A stretch of 26,403 nucleotides of DNA. It comes from an uncultured Lachnospiraceae bacterium (lineage in GTDB: Bacteria; Bacillota_A; Clostridia; Lachnospirales; Lachnospiraceae). Within the stretch, counting starts at the first letter, position 1. Every line of letters begins with the position of its first letter. Below are positions 16,584 to 24,612 of the stretch, piece by piece. The notes beneath the pieces are model-generated. The model worked only from the letters and a program-made list of their open reading frames with translations, did no database searches and was not told the DNA's origin. Both the position numbers and the translations under genes were made by a program. The stretch lies in contig CAJLNC010000031.1 in assembly GCA_905207905.1 (NCBI GenBank), positions 1-26,403 on the forward strand. The letters run 5' to 3'.

Positions 16584-19500
16584 GCGGCCGCTGGAAAATG
16601 AATCGAATTGGTTTTGTGAACTTCTGGCTTTACGATGAGGAAGAGTTTCCGTTTGAGGACGGCAGACTTTTGCTGAGGGGCCAGAATGGTTCCGGAAAAT
16701 CCATCACCACCCAGAGCTTTATTCCCTTTATCCTGGATGGAGACCGGACGCCGAGCCGCCTGGATCCCTTCGGCTCCAGCGACCGGAGAATGGAATACTA
16801 TTTTCTTGGGGAGGAGGGAAAGGAGGAGGCCACCGGCTATCTTTTCCTGGAGTTTAAAAAAGAAGATGAGGAGGTTTACCGCACCATCGGAATCGGCCAG
16901 AGGGCCAGACGGGGCAGATCCATGGACTTCTGGGGATTTCTGATTCTGGACGGCCGGAGGATCGGCCAGGATATCTGGCTGTACCGGGAGGCGGGGAGTG
17001 TAAAAATTCCCTGTGACAAAAGGGAACTGAAACAGAGGCTGGGAGAGAACAATCTGATGACAGACAGTCCGGGAGAATATAAAAAGCTGGTAAATCAGTA
17101 TATTTTCGGTTTCCGGAAGCTGGAACAGTACGATCAGTTTATCCGGCTTCTGGTCAAAGTGCGTGCGCCTAAACTTTCAAAAGAATTCCGGCCTTCCAAG
17201 GTGTATGATATTCTGAATGATTCTCTGCAGACCCTGACGGACGAGGATTTGCGGATCATGGTGGATGCCATGGAAAAGATGGATGAGATTCAGGAAAGCC
17301 TGGATACTCTGGAGAGAGCCTTTGAAGATGTGAAAATTATCCGCACAGAGTATATCCGATATAATCAGTATATGTTGGCGCAAAAGGGAAAGGCATACCT
17401 GGACGGGAACCGAAAAGTCAAAGAGTCCAGAGACCGTCTGGACAAGCTGACCGCTCAGAAACAGGAGTTTGCGGAACAGATCCGGGACAAACGGCAGAAA
17501 CTTGCCGAGCGGGCCGGGCGGGAAGAACTGCTGCTGGCGGAGAAGGAGGGACTGCTGGACACCGATATGGAGGATGTGGACCGCAGACTGACCGAGGCAC
17601 GCCGGAAGCAGCAGGAACTGCAGCAGCGGGAGCGGGAGTGGGAAAAGAGAGCGGAAGAGTGCAACAGCCAGATCTTTCTTTTTGAGCAAAACCTGAAGGC
17701 GTTGCAGGGAGAGCTGGGAAGCCAGAGAGAGAGCCTGGAAGAGCAGAGACAGGAACTGGCAGAGCAGCAGGAGATTCTGCGCTGGGAGGGGCATGAGGAA
17801 GCCGTGAGGATGCTTGTCCTGGAACAGGCGGGCGCGGCGGAGAGCATCTCCCGGAAGTTGGCGGAATACAGAAAGCAGCTGGCAGAGTGCAGAAAGGCAA
17901 TTCGGTTCTATGAGGAAGCTGTCCGGCTGTATGACGAAGCGTCCCGGACACTGGAAGAGCTGGAGAGAAAACGGGCGGAGTGGGAGCAGGCCCAGGAGAG
18001 AGCCCAGGAGCAGGCCCAGGACTGCCGGGAAAACTGGATCGCGTCGGTGTTTCAGGCGGAGAAGACGGCGCGCGCATGGAAGCCCCAAAGGGATGTTCTG
18101 CTGGATGTGGAGAAGCGGATGAGGGATTACCGGGAGCTTTCAGATGCCGGAGCCATTCAGGAACTTCTGCGCCTGGACTATGAGCGGCAGCGGCAGGCCC
18201 TGCTGGATCAGCGGGGCGATAAACAGCGTGCCTATCATGAAAAGGAGACCGAACTGGAAGAGATTTCCCGTGAGCTTGCCAGAGTGAAAAGCTGTGAGGA
18301 ACTGGAGCCGGATCGGGATGAGCAGACGATGCGTTCCAGAGAGGCGCTTGCCAAAGCTGGCATTCGTGCCGTTCCCTTCTATAAGACGGTGGAATTTTCC
18401 GAGCAGCTCACGGAAGCAGAATGTGCCAGGCTGGAAGCTCAGCTTCAGGGGATGGGACTTCTGGACGCTCTGGTGGTGGCCCGGGAGGAAATACCGAGCA
18501 TTCAGAGGGAATGTCCGGAATTTCTGGACAGCCTGATTTTGGTGGAGCAGGAAGGATCCGTTTCCTTTCCCGGCCTGAAGGTCAGTGAGAAGCTGGAACC
18601 TGAAATGCAAAGAGAGGTTCTGCGGATATTGAACAGCATCGGATTAGACGCCGGGGAGGTTACTGGAAATTTGGATGACCTTCAGGGAGCCGGAGCGCGC
18701 GTCGGCGAGGATGGAAGCTTTCGTCAGGGACTTCTGGTGGGAAGAGCCGGGAAAGAAGGAGCGGCAGAATTTGTAGGGCAGCTAGCCCGCCAGAGGAAAA
18801 GAGCGCAGCAGATTGGCCGACTGGAAGCGCAGATCCGGGAGGTGGAGATCAACCTGGAACAAATGGGCGGGGAGATCGCTGCGCTGGAGAAAAAACTGGG
18901 GCAGTTGGAGCAGGAATACAGGGAGCTTACCGATTTCTCGGAGCTCAACGAGGCGCTTCTGGAGGTTCAAAAATGCGGAGTGGAACTGGGGATTGCCCAG
19001 CAAAACGCCGCACAGCAGGAGCGCAGAGCCAGGGAGGCTGCCCGGAGAAAGGATGATACCTATCAGCGGATGTTGCAGCAGTGCCGCCCGCTCCCCTATG
19101 GAAGAACAGAAGCGGAGTATGAGGAAGCAGAGATGACCCTGGCGGAATACGAGTCCGTCTGGCAGAAATGCAGGGGGTTGCTGCTCCAGATATCCGGGAT
19201 CCGGGAGAAAACTGCTCTGCAGGAGGACCGGATCGACCGGGAGAAGGAGTCGCTGGATCAGGCGCTGTCGGAAAGACAGCGCTGCAGCGTGGAGAAGGGC
19301 GCCTGTGAGGTTCAGATACGCCAGTGTGAGGAATATCTGAAACGGCCGGAGATCCGTGAGCGGGCACAGCGTCTGGAACAGGTGAATGCGGAACTGAGCG
19401 CGATACAGAAAGAGTGCAGCAATTTGAAAGTGGATACCGGAATACTGGAAGGCAGCCTCGGCAGCCTGGAAAAGGAGGAACCGGAGCGCAGGGAGGCCCT

Positions 19501-20671
19501 TGTCCGGGCCATCGGGGAGGAAACTGTTCTGAGAAGCTGCTTTGAGGAAGAACTGTCTCTGAAACTGCTGTTTGGCCGGGAGAGTCTTTCCCTGGAGGAA
19601 TGCGCCCGCAAGGCGCAGAGTATGCTGCGGGAAGGGGACAGGAACCGGGAAGCGGCGGAGATGCTGCAGGCGCTGTACCAGGTATTCCAGAGGCATAATG
19701 GGAATCTGGCCAGGTATGGAACTTCTCTGGAGGAGTGCTTCGGCACAGAGCAGGGAGAAGAACAGACCGGGGCGACCGGAGCCCTGCGGAAGCGTGTGCT
19801 GGTGGTGTCTGTCTGGAACGGAAAGAAGGTCTATCTGGAGGAGTTTTATCAGATACTGAAAAACGCCATCGATGAGACAAGACTCCTGATCCAGCAGAAG
19901 GACCGGGAACTGTTTGAAGATATTCTGTCCCAGACCATCAGCCAGCAGATGACGGATCGGATCGCGGAAAGCCGGAAGTGGGTGGCGGATATGTCAAAGC
20001 TGATGCAGCAGATGGATACCTCCATGGGGCTCTCCTTCTCTCTGGAGTGGAAACCGAAGAAAGCGGAAAATGACGCGGAACTGGATGTGGCGGAGCTGGA
20101 GCAGATTCTGCTTCGGGACCGGGATCTTCTGACCGTGGAGGATATTGAGAAGGCCGCCTCCCATTTCCGCAGCAAGATCCGGACAGAAAAGAGAATACGC
20201 CAGGAAAATGGCGGTGTGATCAATTATATGGATCTGGTGCGTGAGGCCATGGACTACCGGGGCTGGTTCGAATTTCAGATGTACTGCCGGCGAGGAGAAG
20301 AGCCCAGGAAGCCTTTGACCAACGCGGCCTTTAACCGGTTCAGCGGGGGAGAAAAGGCCATGGCCATGTATGTACCCCTCTTTGCGGCGGTGAACGCCCA
20401 GTACAAAAAGGCGGAGAACAGCGATTATCCCCGCATCATTGCCCTGGATGAGGCCTTCGCCGGCGTGGATGATAAAAATATCAGCAGCATGTTTGAACTG
20501 GTACACAAGCTGGATTTCGACTATATCATGAATTCCCAGTCTCTCTGGGGATGCTATGAGACGGTAGACGGGCTACGGATTGCGGAGCTGCAAAGGCCCA
20601 TGAATTCCCAGATTGTAACGGTAATCCGCTACATCTGGAACGGCCATGAGCGAATTCTGGAGGAACAATAA
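16580..20671 (+). CDS. jetC: Wadjet type I protein JetC (SMC/MukB-like ATPase, TIGR02680 family)
   Basis: ATG 16580 overlaps the jetB stop (ATGA) and has AGGAGG nine bases upstream. The 1363-residue protein is a condensin-like SMC ATPase: Walker A GQNGSGKS at residues 34-41, long coiled-coil arms with a hinge-like middle segment around 590-680, the ABC signature FSGGEKAMAM (S1255) and Walker B IIALDEAF with D1290 and E1291. All ATPase residues are present. JetC dimers with JetA and JetB extrude DNA loops and recognise small circular DNA, which the JetD nuclease then cuts. Many long reading frames occur on the opposite strand and in other frames because of GC-biased Glu/Arg/Leu codons; they are artefacts. 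Confidence 0.96.
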   Translation: MSGRWKMNRIGFVNFWLYDEEEFPFEDGRLLLRGQNGSGKSITTQSFIPFILDGDRTPSRLDPFGSSDRRMEYYFLGEEGKEEATGYLFLEFKKEDEEVYRTIGIGQRARRGRSMDFWGFLILDGRRIGQDIWLYREAGSVKIPCDKRELKQRLGENNLMTDSPGEYKKLVNQYIFGFRKLEQYDQFIRLLVKVRAPKLSKEFRPSKVYDILNDSLQTLTDEDLRIMVDAMEKMDEIQESLDTLERAFEDVKIIRTEYIRYNQYMLAQKGKAYLDGNRKVKESRDRLDKLTAQKQEFAEQIRDKRQKLAERAGREELLLAEKEGLLDTDMEDVDRRLTEARRKQQELQQREREWEKRAEECNSQIFLFEQNLKALQGELGSQRESLEEQRQELAEQQEILRWEGHEEAVRMLVLEQAGAAESISRKLAEYRKQLAECRKAIRFYEEAVRLYDEASRTLEELERKRAEWEQAQERAQEQAQDCRENWIASVFQAEKTARAWKPQRDVLLDVEKRMRDYRELSDAGAIQELLRLDYERQRQALLDQRGDKQRAYHEKETELEEISRELARVKSCEELEPDRDEQTMRSREALAKAGIRAVPFYKTVEFSEQLTEAECARLEAQLQGMGLLDALVVAREEIPSIQRECPEFLDSLILVEQEGSVSFPGLKVSEKLEPEMQREVLRILNSIGLDAGEVTGNLDDLQGAGARVGEDGSFRQGLLVGRAGKEGAAEFVGQLARQRKRAQQIGRLEAQIREVEINLEQMGGEIAALEKKLGQLEQEYRELTDFSELNEALLEVQKCGVELGIAQQNAAQQERRAREAARRKDDTYQRMLQQCRPLPYGRTEAEYEEAEMTLAEYESVWQKCRGLLLQISGIREKTALQEDRIDREKESLDQALSERQRCSVEKGACEVQIRQCEEYLKRPEIRERAQRLEQVNAELSAIQKECSNLKVDTGILEGSLGSLEKEEPERREALVRAIGEETVLRSCFEEELSLKLLFGRESLSLEECARKAQSMLREGDRNREAAEMLQALYQVFQRHNGNLARYGTSLEECFGTEQGEEQTGATGALRKRVLVVSVWNGKKVYLEEFYQILKNAIDETRLLIQQKDRELFEDILSQTISQQMTDRIAESRKWVADMSKLMQQMDTSMGLSFSLEWKPKKAENDAELDVAELEQILLRDRDLLTVEDIEKAASHFRSKIRTEKRIRQENGGVINYMDLVREAMDYRGWFEFQMYCRRGEEPRKPLTNAAFNRFSGGEKAMAMYVPLFAAVNAQYKKAENSDYPRIIALDEAFAGVDDKNISSMFELVHKLDFDYIMNSQSLWGCYETVDGLRIAELQRPMNSQIVTVIRYIWNGHERILEEQ

Positions 20672-20672
20672 A

Positions 20673-22088
20673 TTGGAATGCGCGGAATATTTCCGGAGCC
20701 AGGCGGGATACCGCCGCTGCTTCGAGGAACTACTGAAAAAATGGACGTCCTACGGCCACCCGGCCGGGATGATTACCCTTGAGGCCGCATCGGAGGAAGA
20801 ACGTCGTCTGCTGGGCGGTATCCTGGGAAAGACCTTCTATGATTCAAAGATCCGGTTTTCCTTTGCCGATTTTGAGCGGGGGCTGCAGCGGACACGCTTC
20901 GCTCCCGTGGATATGAAGGAACTTCTGGAAAGCTATTTTGGGAAAGAAATTTCCACCAACCAGGAGGAGAAGGAGAGAAAACGGCAGGCGAGAGACCGGT
21001 TTTTTGAGGAATTGTATGCATCCTTTGCGGATAACACCGGGAAAGACGCAGCCGTGGAAATGTCCGGGAAAATGGATAGGGAAATATCCGGGAAAAATGT
21101 CGGAGAAATAGGCGCAGAGACGGGCGCCCACCGCTGGATCCGGCAGATGATGGAGGATAAGACCTGGGGCTTTTGGCTGCTTTCCAGGGAGTTCGCGAAA
21201 AATAAAAAAGCAGCCAGAGAGCTGGGAGAAAATACGGGGAGAGCGCTCCAGGAGCTATTTCCGGTTTTGCCGGGGAGAGAAACGGAAGGATCCGCAGAAG
21301 CGTTTCAGGAAACGATTCTGGCTGTCTTTGCCGCGAAGATCTGCGGGAATCCCCACTATTTTGACCGGGGGACTCCGGGAGGGCAGCTTCTGACAAATGG
21401 GCTCTGCTGTATCATGGGGCAGACTCTGCCGGAAAATGCCCATCAGTGGAAGGAGCGGCTTCTTCAGGCAGGGATTGCGCCGGATTATGTATCCAGCATG
21501 GTTCATGCCTACGGCATCGGGCTAAAGATACCGGAGGGGAGACATCCTGCCCTGGAAGCCTTCCGGGCGCGGAGAGAAGCCTGCGTGATCACCCTGGAAA
21601 ATCTCAGGAATGCGGTGGGAGCCTGGGCGCCGGGAAAGCGGATGTTTGTGGTGGAAAACGAGATGGTATTCAGTTTCCTCACAGAGCAACTGCGAGGCCG
21701 GAAAGCGGATGTGGGGCTGCTTTGCACCTCCGGACAGCTGCGGACAGCAGCCGTGAAGCTGCTGGAACTGTTTGCCGAGGCCGGATACCGGATCTGGTAC
21801 AGCGGAGACATGGATCCTGAGGGAATCGAGATTGCTGACCGCCTGTGGAAGCGCTTTAAAGGCGGTGACTTTAAGGGCAGCGTAGAAATCTGGAGGATGT
21901 CGTCGGAGGACTATGGGAGGGGAAGCTCAGGAGAGGTTTTGAAAGAGTCCAGGCTGACCCGGCTGGATAAGGTGGAGCATCCGGTACTAAAGGAAACGGC
22001 GGACTGTGTGCGGGAGAAGAAGCGGGCCGCGTATCAGGAAAATATTCTGGAAGCCCTGCTGGGGGACCTGCTGAGCGCAGAAGAGTAG
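20673..22088 (+). CDS. jetD: Wadjet type I protein JetD (TOPRIM nuclease, TIGR02679 family)
   Basis: TTG 20673 is favoured: GGAGG at 20659-20663 is nine bases upstream and only a few residues precede the conserved AEYFRSQ segment. ATG 20646, inside jetC, is an alternative that adds nine residues but has no clear ribosome site. The protein (about 471 residues) resembles topoisomerase VI subunit A at its end. The TOPRIM acidic residues are visible as FVVENEM (E328) and YSGDMDPEG (D379, D381). JetD dimerises and cuts plasmid DNA held by JetABC. A linker around residues 123-155 contains an 8-residue repeat encoded by a 24-base tandem repeat. The protein is complete and ends at TAG 22086. Confidence 0.94.
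   Translation: MECAEYFRSQAGYRRCFEELLKKWTSYGHPAGMITLEAASEEERRLLGGILGKTFYDSKIRFSFADFERGLQRTRFAPVDMKELLESYFGKEISTNQEEKERKRQARDRFFEELYASFADNTGKDAAVEMSGKMDREISGKNVGEIGAETGAHRWIRQMMEDKTWGFWLLSREFAKNKKAARELGENTGRALQELFPVLPGRETEGSAEAFQETILAVFAAKICGNPHYFDRGTPGGQLLTNGLCCIMGQTLPENAHQWKERLLQAGIAPDYVSSMVHAYGIGLKIPEGRHPALEAFRARREACVITLENLRNAVGAWAPGKRMFVVENEMVFSFLTEQLRGRKADVGLLCTSGQLRTAAVKLLELFAEAGYRIWYSGDMDPEGIEIADRLWKRFKGGDFKGSVEIWRMSSEDYGRGSSGEVLKESRLTRLDKVEHPVLKETADCVREKKRAAYQENILEALLGDLLSAEE
21056..21099 (+). repeat. 24-base tandem repeat inside jetD
   Basis: GGAAATGTCCGGGAAAATG at 21056-21074 recurs as GGAAATATCCGGGAAAAATG at 21080-21099, a period of 24 bases or eight codons. The peptide reads EMSGKMDR, EISGKNVG, EIGAETGA, with a weaker copy (NTGKDAAV) before. 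It lies in a presumably flexible JetD linker. Confidence 0.7.
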
Positions 22089-22172
22089 AATGGAATGCGG
22101 ATACAGGAGGCAATGCGGGGCGGGGCCTCGACAGCGGATGATCCTGATTGGAGAAAGGAGAGGATGGGCGGT

Positions 22173-22265
22173 ATGGAGACGGGGGATGGGCTGAGGGATC
22201 TGGACATTCTCCGGGCGATCATGGGGGAGACGAACCGGTACATCCGGGAATTTACCCGGGAGTGA
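22173..22265 (+). CDS. Possible 30-residue small ORF after jetD
   Basis: An open frame with GAGG nine bases before ATG 22173 encodes a short amphipathic, probably helical peptide (DLDILRAIMGETNRYIREF). The frame is open further back through ATG 22164, 22113 and 22095 (up to 56 residues), but those starts have poorer spacing. It lies 84 bases after jetD in the same direction. I do not recognise a family; a conserved Wadjet-linked small protein is one possibility and chance another. Confidence 0.35.
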   Translation: METGDGLRDLDILRAIMGETNRYIREFTRE

Positions 22266-22328
22266 GGGGAAGGGGATCGCCACGAAAGCGGGAAGCGTTA
22301 ATCTGCAAAAAGCAAAGGGAGGAGCAGA

Positions 22329-22566
22329 GTGCAGAAGAATAACGAGATTGTAATATTTGAGACGGAAGATAATCAGGTGCTTTCTGTAATTGAAAAATAC
22401 AGCAATGCGCTGGATCTTCTGGATCCTTACGATCACCAGACTATGACCCGGCCGAAAGGAAACAAAGCAACGTATGTTCTGGAATAGGAAGAATGTATGA
22501 GAGTGATTCAAAGCATGTGTTTTGGCGATGAGTCAGATCTGTTCGGCAAAGAAAAGGATGATTCGG
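22329..22566 (+). pseudogene. RhuM/Fic-type virulence protein, N-terminal remnant with internal stop
   Basis: GTG 22329 is preceded by AGGGAGG at six-base spacing. The peptide NEIVIFETEDNQVL, then ALDLLDPYDHQTMTRPKGNK and TYVL, matches the start of RhuM-like proteins that carry a Fic/DOC-type domain. At 22485-22487 TAG interrupts the frame where relatives have a Tyr codon (VLTYEEC). After the stop the same frame continues EECMRVIQSMCFGDESDLFG and KEKDD with clear family character until about 22566, where it switches abruptly to another gene's sequence. The gene is therefore hit twice, by a nonsense change and a deletion, and lacks its whole Fic core. Confidence 0.65.
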
Positions 22567-22906
22567 GTAAGAAGCTTATGCTCAGAAGGAAAAATATCGG
22601 GTGTTATCCAGGCTTGCACGGTTTTATGCTGAATTTGAAGGAATTCATCCCTTTATAGACGGGAATGGCCGCACGGGGCGTCTGCTTGTAAATCTGGAAT
22701 TAATGAAAGCAGGGTATCCGCCGATTGATATTAAATTTGCAGACCGGGGTGCCTACCATCTAAGAAGTAGTAACACCCCCTATTCTTACTACGGTTCAGC
22801 CGATGAAAACTATATATGTACAAATCCCTTTTTCGGGGGTACTAGAAGGCACCATGCAGCATTGCAGGTGTCTTTTTTGGAAGAAATGGAAGTATTGTTC
22901 CGTTAA
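22567..22906 (+). pseudogene. Class II Fic gene remnant with internal deletion
   Basis: Bases 22567-22611 read [15 protein letters not shown], the MerR-like N-terminal motif seen intact in the next gene (RVLCSEGKIPGAYQ). At TCCAGG (22607-22612) the sequence jumps, out of frame, to the Fic catalytic core: [14 protein letters not shown], then [11 protein letters not shown], with the HPFxDGNGR loop complete. About 180 codons are missing compared with the intact paralogue at 22986. Beyond [11 protein letters not shown] (about 22760) similarity is lost again and the frame runs through unrelated sequence to 22906. It is highly similar in protein but not in third-base positions to the downstream Fic gene, so it is an old paralogue and not a recent duplication. 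Confidence 0.72.
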
Positions 22907-22948
22907 TTTATTAAATGTTGTTCCGATATTATTGGTATTATTCCGATA
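22898..22948 (+). repeat. Three TGTTCCG[AT]TA-type direct repeats upstream of the Fic gene
   Basis: Copies occur at 22898-22905 (TTCCGTTA), 22921-22928 (TTCCGATA) and 22941-22948 (TTCCGATA), spaced 23 and 20 bases, about two helical turns. The last copy lies between the -35 and -10 elements of the promoter at 22932-22960, the usual place for repressor sites. The Fic protein encoded next has its own MerR-like DNA-binding N-terminus and is a natural candidate to bind them. Confidence 0.55.
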
Positions 22949-22960
22949 AAGGGGTATACT
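22932..22960 (+). promoter_or_regulatory. Sigma-70-type promoter of the Fic/macro operon
   Basis: TTGGTA (22932-22937) and TATACT (22955-22960) are separated by 17 bases and stand 25 bases before the Fic start. The spacer contains one copy of the TTCCGATA repeat. Confidence 0.65.
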
Positions 22961-22985
22961 ATATCTTAGATTGGAGGGATAGGCT

Positions 22986-23879
22986 ATGTTTATGACAGTA
23001 AAACAGGCTTCTGAAAAATGGGGCATTTCTGATAGAAGAATCCGAGTTCTTTGCTCTGAAGGGAAAATTCCGGGTGCGTACCAGGAAGGACGTGGTTGGA
23101 AAATTCCTGTGGATGCAAAGAAACCTGCCGATGGTCGTTACAAATCAAAGGAGAGCCTTTTGGCTCAAATCGACCGTAAAAAGGTTGAGTTGGACGGTAG
23201 AAGACCTTTAACAGCGGGCGAAGTAGCAAGGTTTAAAGAGGAGTTTATCGTGGAATACACATACAACTCTAACGCCATCGAAGGAAATACACTTACCTTG
23301 CGAGAAACAGACTTGGTACTCCGAGGTCTTACGATTGACCAGAAACCATTAAAGGACCATATGGAGGCGGTCGGTCATAAAGAGGCATTTGATTTTGTGA
23401 GTGAACTTGTGAAAGATAATGTTCCGATTAGCGCGAGCATCATCAAGCAGATTCACTACCTCGTCCTTGCTGATAAGAAAGAAGACCGTGGCGTATACCG
23501 CAGAGTTCCGGTTCGTATTATGGGCGCACAGTATGAACCCGTGCAGCCGTATCTTATTGAGCCGAAGATGGAACAGTTGTTGCGTGATTTTGCTGAAAGT
23601 ACAGAGCATATCGTAACAAAATTGGCTCGTTTCCATATCGAATTTGAGGGCATCCATCCTTTCATTGACGGTAACGGTAGAACCGGAAGGCTGCTTGTAA
23701 ATCTTGAGTTGATGAAAGCAGGATTTCCGCCTATCGACATTAAGTTTACAGATAGAATTGCCTACTACAATGCATTTGATGAGTATCATGTTAAACATAA
23801 TCTTTCCGTGATGGAAAATCTGTTTGCAGGATATATCAATGCAAGACTGGATATGTATTTAGATATGTTGCAGGACTAA
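22986..23879 (+). CDS. Class II Fic-domain AMP-transferase with MerR-like N-terminal helix-turn-helix
   Basis: ATG 22986 has GGAGGG seven bases upstream. The 297-residue protein begins with a MerR-like helix-turn-helix (TVKQASEKWGISDRRIRVLC, about 4-45). The Fic core follows. The inhibitory helix motif [ST]xxxE[GN] is SNAIEG (S95, E99), placed before the core, which defines class II Fic proteins that hold themselves inactive. The catalytic loop is [12 protein letters not shown] (H224, D228, R232, R235), fully intact. Fic enzymes usually transfer AMP from ATP to a protein side chain. The target here is unknown. The macro-domain gene follows after 30 bases with its own strong ribosome site, suggesting a two-gene operon. 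The DNA-binding part suggests autoregulation through the upstream repeats. Confidence 0.92.
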   Translation: MFMTVKQASEKWGISDRRIRVLCSEGKIPGAYQEGRGWKIPVDAKKPADGRYKSKESLLAQIDRKKVELDGRRPLTAGEVARFKEEFIVEYTYNSNAIEGNTLTLRETDLVLRGLTIDQKPLKDHMEAVGHKEAFDFVSELVKDNVPISASIIKQIHYLVLADKKEDRGVYRRVPVRIMGAQYEPVQPYLIEPKMEQLLRDFAESTEHIVTKLARFHIEFEGIHPFIDGNGRTGRLLVNLELMKAGFPPIDIKFTDRIAYYNAFDEYHVKHNLSVMENLFAGYINARLDMYLDMLQD

Positions 23880-23909
23880 CCGACCTGCTTTTGAATAAGG
23901 AGGTCACCT

Positions 23910-24431
23910 ATGCCTTTTGAGATAGTAAGAAATGATATTGTAAATATGCAAGTGGATGCGGTGGTAAACACTGCAAATCCGAACCCTGTCATAGGCTCCG
24001 GCGTTGACAGCGGAATACATAAAAAAGCAGGACATGAGCTGCTTGCGGCAAGACAGAAAATTGGCTGTATTGAGTTCGGTGATGCGGTTATCACTCCCGG
24101 ATTTGGATTGGATGCCAAGTATGTTATTCATACGGTAGGTCCCATTTGGGAGGATGGCAACCACGGAGAGGAGCAGATTCTGTCTTCGTGTTACAGAAAG
24201 TCCCTGGCCTTGGCTAAAGAGCATGAGTGTGAGTCTATCGCATTTCCTTTGATAGCCACAGGTAATTATGGCTTTCCGAAGCCTCTCGCTCTGCAAATTG
24301 CTGTCCGTGAAATCAGCACTTTCCTTTTGGGAAATGAAATGCAGATTTACCTGGTTGTGTTTGGTAAAGAGGCTTTCGCATTGTCGGAGAAACTGTTCAA
24401 GTCCGTCAGTAGCTATAAGGAAAAAATATAG
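23910..24431 (+). CDS. Macro-domain protein (ADP-ribose-binding/hydrolase fold), probably C-terminally truncated
   Basis: AAGGAGGT lies six bases before ATG 23910. The 173 residues form an almost complete macro domain: VVNTANPNPVIGSGVDSGIH (about 18-36) contains the ADP-ribose-contacting Asn and the glycine loop, and FPLIATGNYGFP is the second ligand loop. Macro domains bind or remove ADP-ribose and related nucleotides. Relatives I recall in clostridia carry a further C-terminal domain; here the protein stops at SSYKEKI and a foreign-looking fragment follows in another frame, so the tail has probably been lost by deletion. Co-transcription with a Fic enzyme suggests a toxin-antidote logic like DarT-DarG, but Fic proteins normally attach AMP rather than ADP-ribose, so this is only an idea. 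Confidence 0.85.
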   Translation: MPFEIVRNDIVNMQVDAVVNTANPNPVIGSGVDSGIHKKAGHELLAARQKIGCIEFGDAVITPGFGLDAKYVIHTVGPIWEDGNHGEEQILSSCYRKSLALAKEHECESIAFPLIATGNYGFPKPLALQIAVREISTFLLGNEMQIYLVVFGKEAFALSEKLFKSVSSYKEKI

Positions 24432-24601
24432 CGAAGAAAGTTGGTCATACCATCGGAGATGCTGTTGCAGATGCAAGTGAACGTGCTATGGTTTTTTCGG
24501 AAGAGAACTTCAGAAACAAAAAAGAAATGGAACGTCAAAAGTTGTTCTTTGGAGTAATTAGTCTTTATAACGAGGGGCTTGAAACGTTCATGAAATCATA
24601 A
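24419..24601 (+). pseudogene. C-terminal fragment of an unrecognised gene
   Basis: A frame open from 24419 to TAA 24599-24601 encodes about 60 charged residues (KKVGHTIGDAVADASERAM, then SEENFRNKKEMERQKLFFG and SLYNEGLETFMKS). It has natural amino-acid composition but no start codon with a ribosome site; the first ATG is 24494. It overlaps the end of the macro-domain gene in a different frame, so it looks like the tail of a gene whose front was deleted together with the macro protein's tail. No family was recognised. Confidence 0.45.
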
Positions 24602-24612
24602 AGGTGATGGAT

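Noticed and set aside
17177..18088. Long antisense reading frames across jetC (and similar ones across jetA, jetB, jetD)
   Set aside because: They lie opposite strongly supported genes, have Leu/Pro/Ser-rich compositions and no ribosome sites; they arise from Glu/Arg/Gln-rich coiled-coil codons on the other strand.
22148..22342. 64-residue Gly-rich plus-strand frame after jetD
   Set aside because: It overlaps in another frame the better ORF at 22173-22265 and has low-complexity, non-natural composition.
22801..22968. ORF starting ATGAAAACT after the Fic remnant
   Set aside because: It overlaps the remnant, lacks a ribosome site, runs through the promoter and repeats of the next gene, and matches no family I know.
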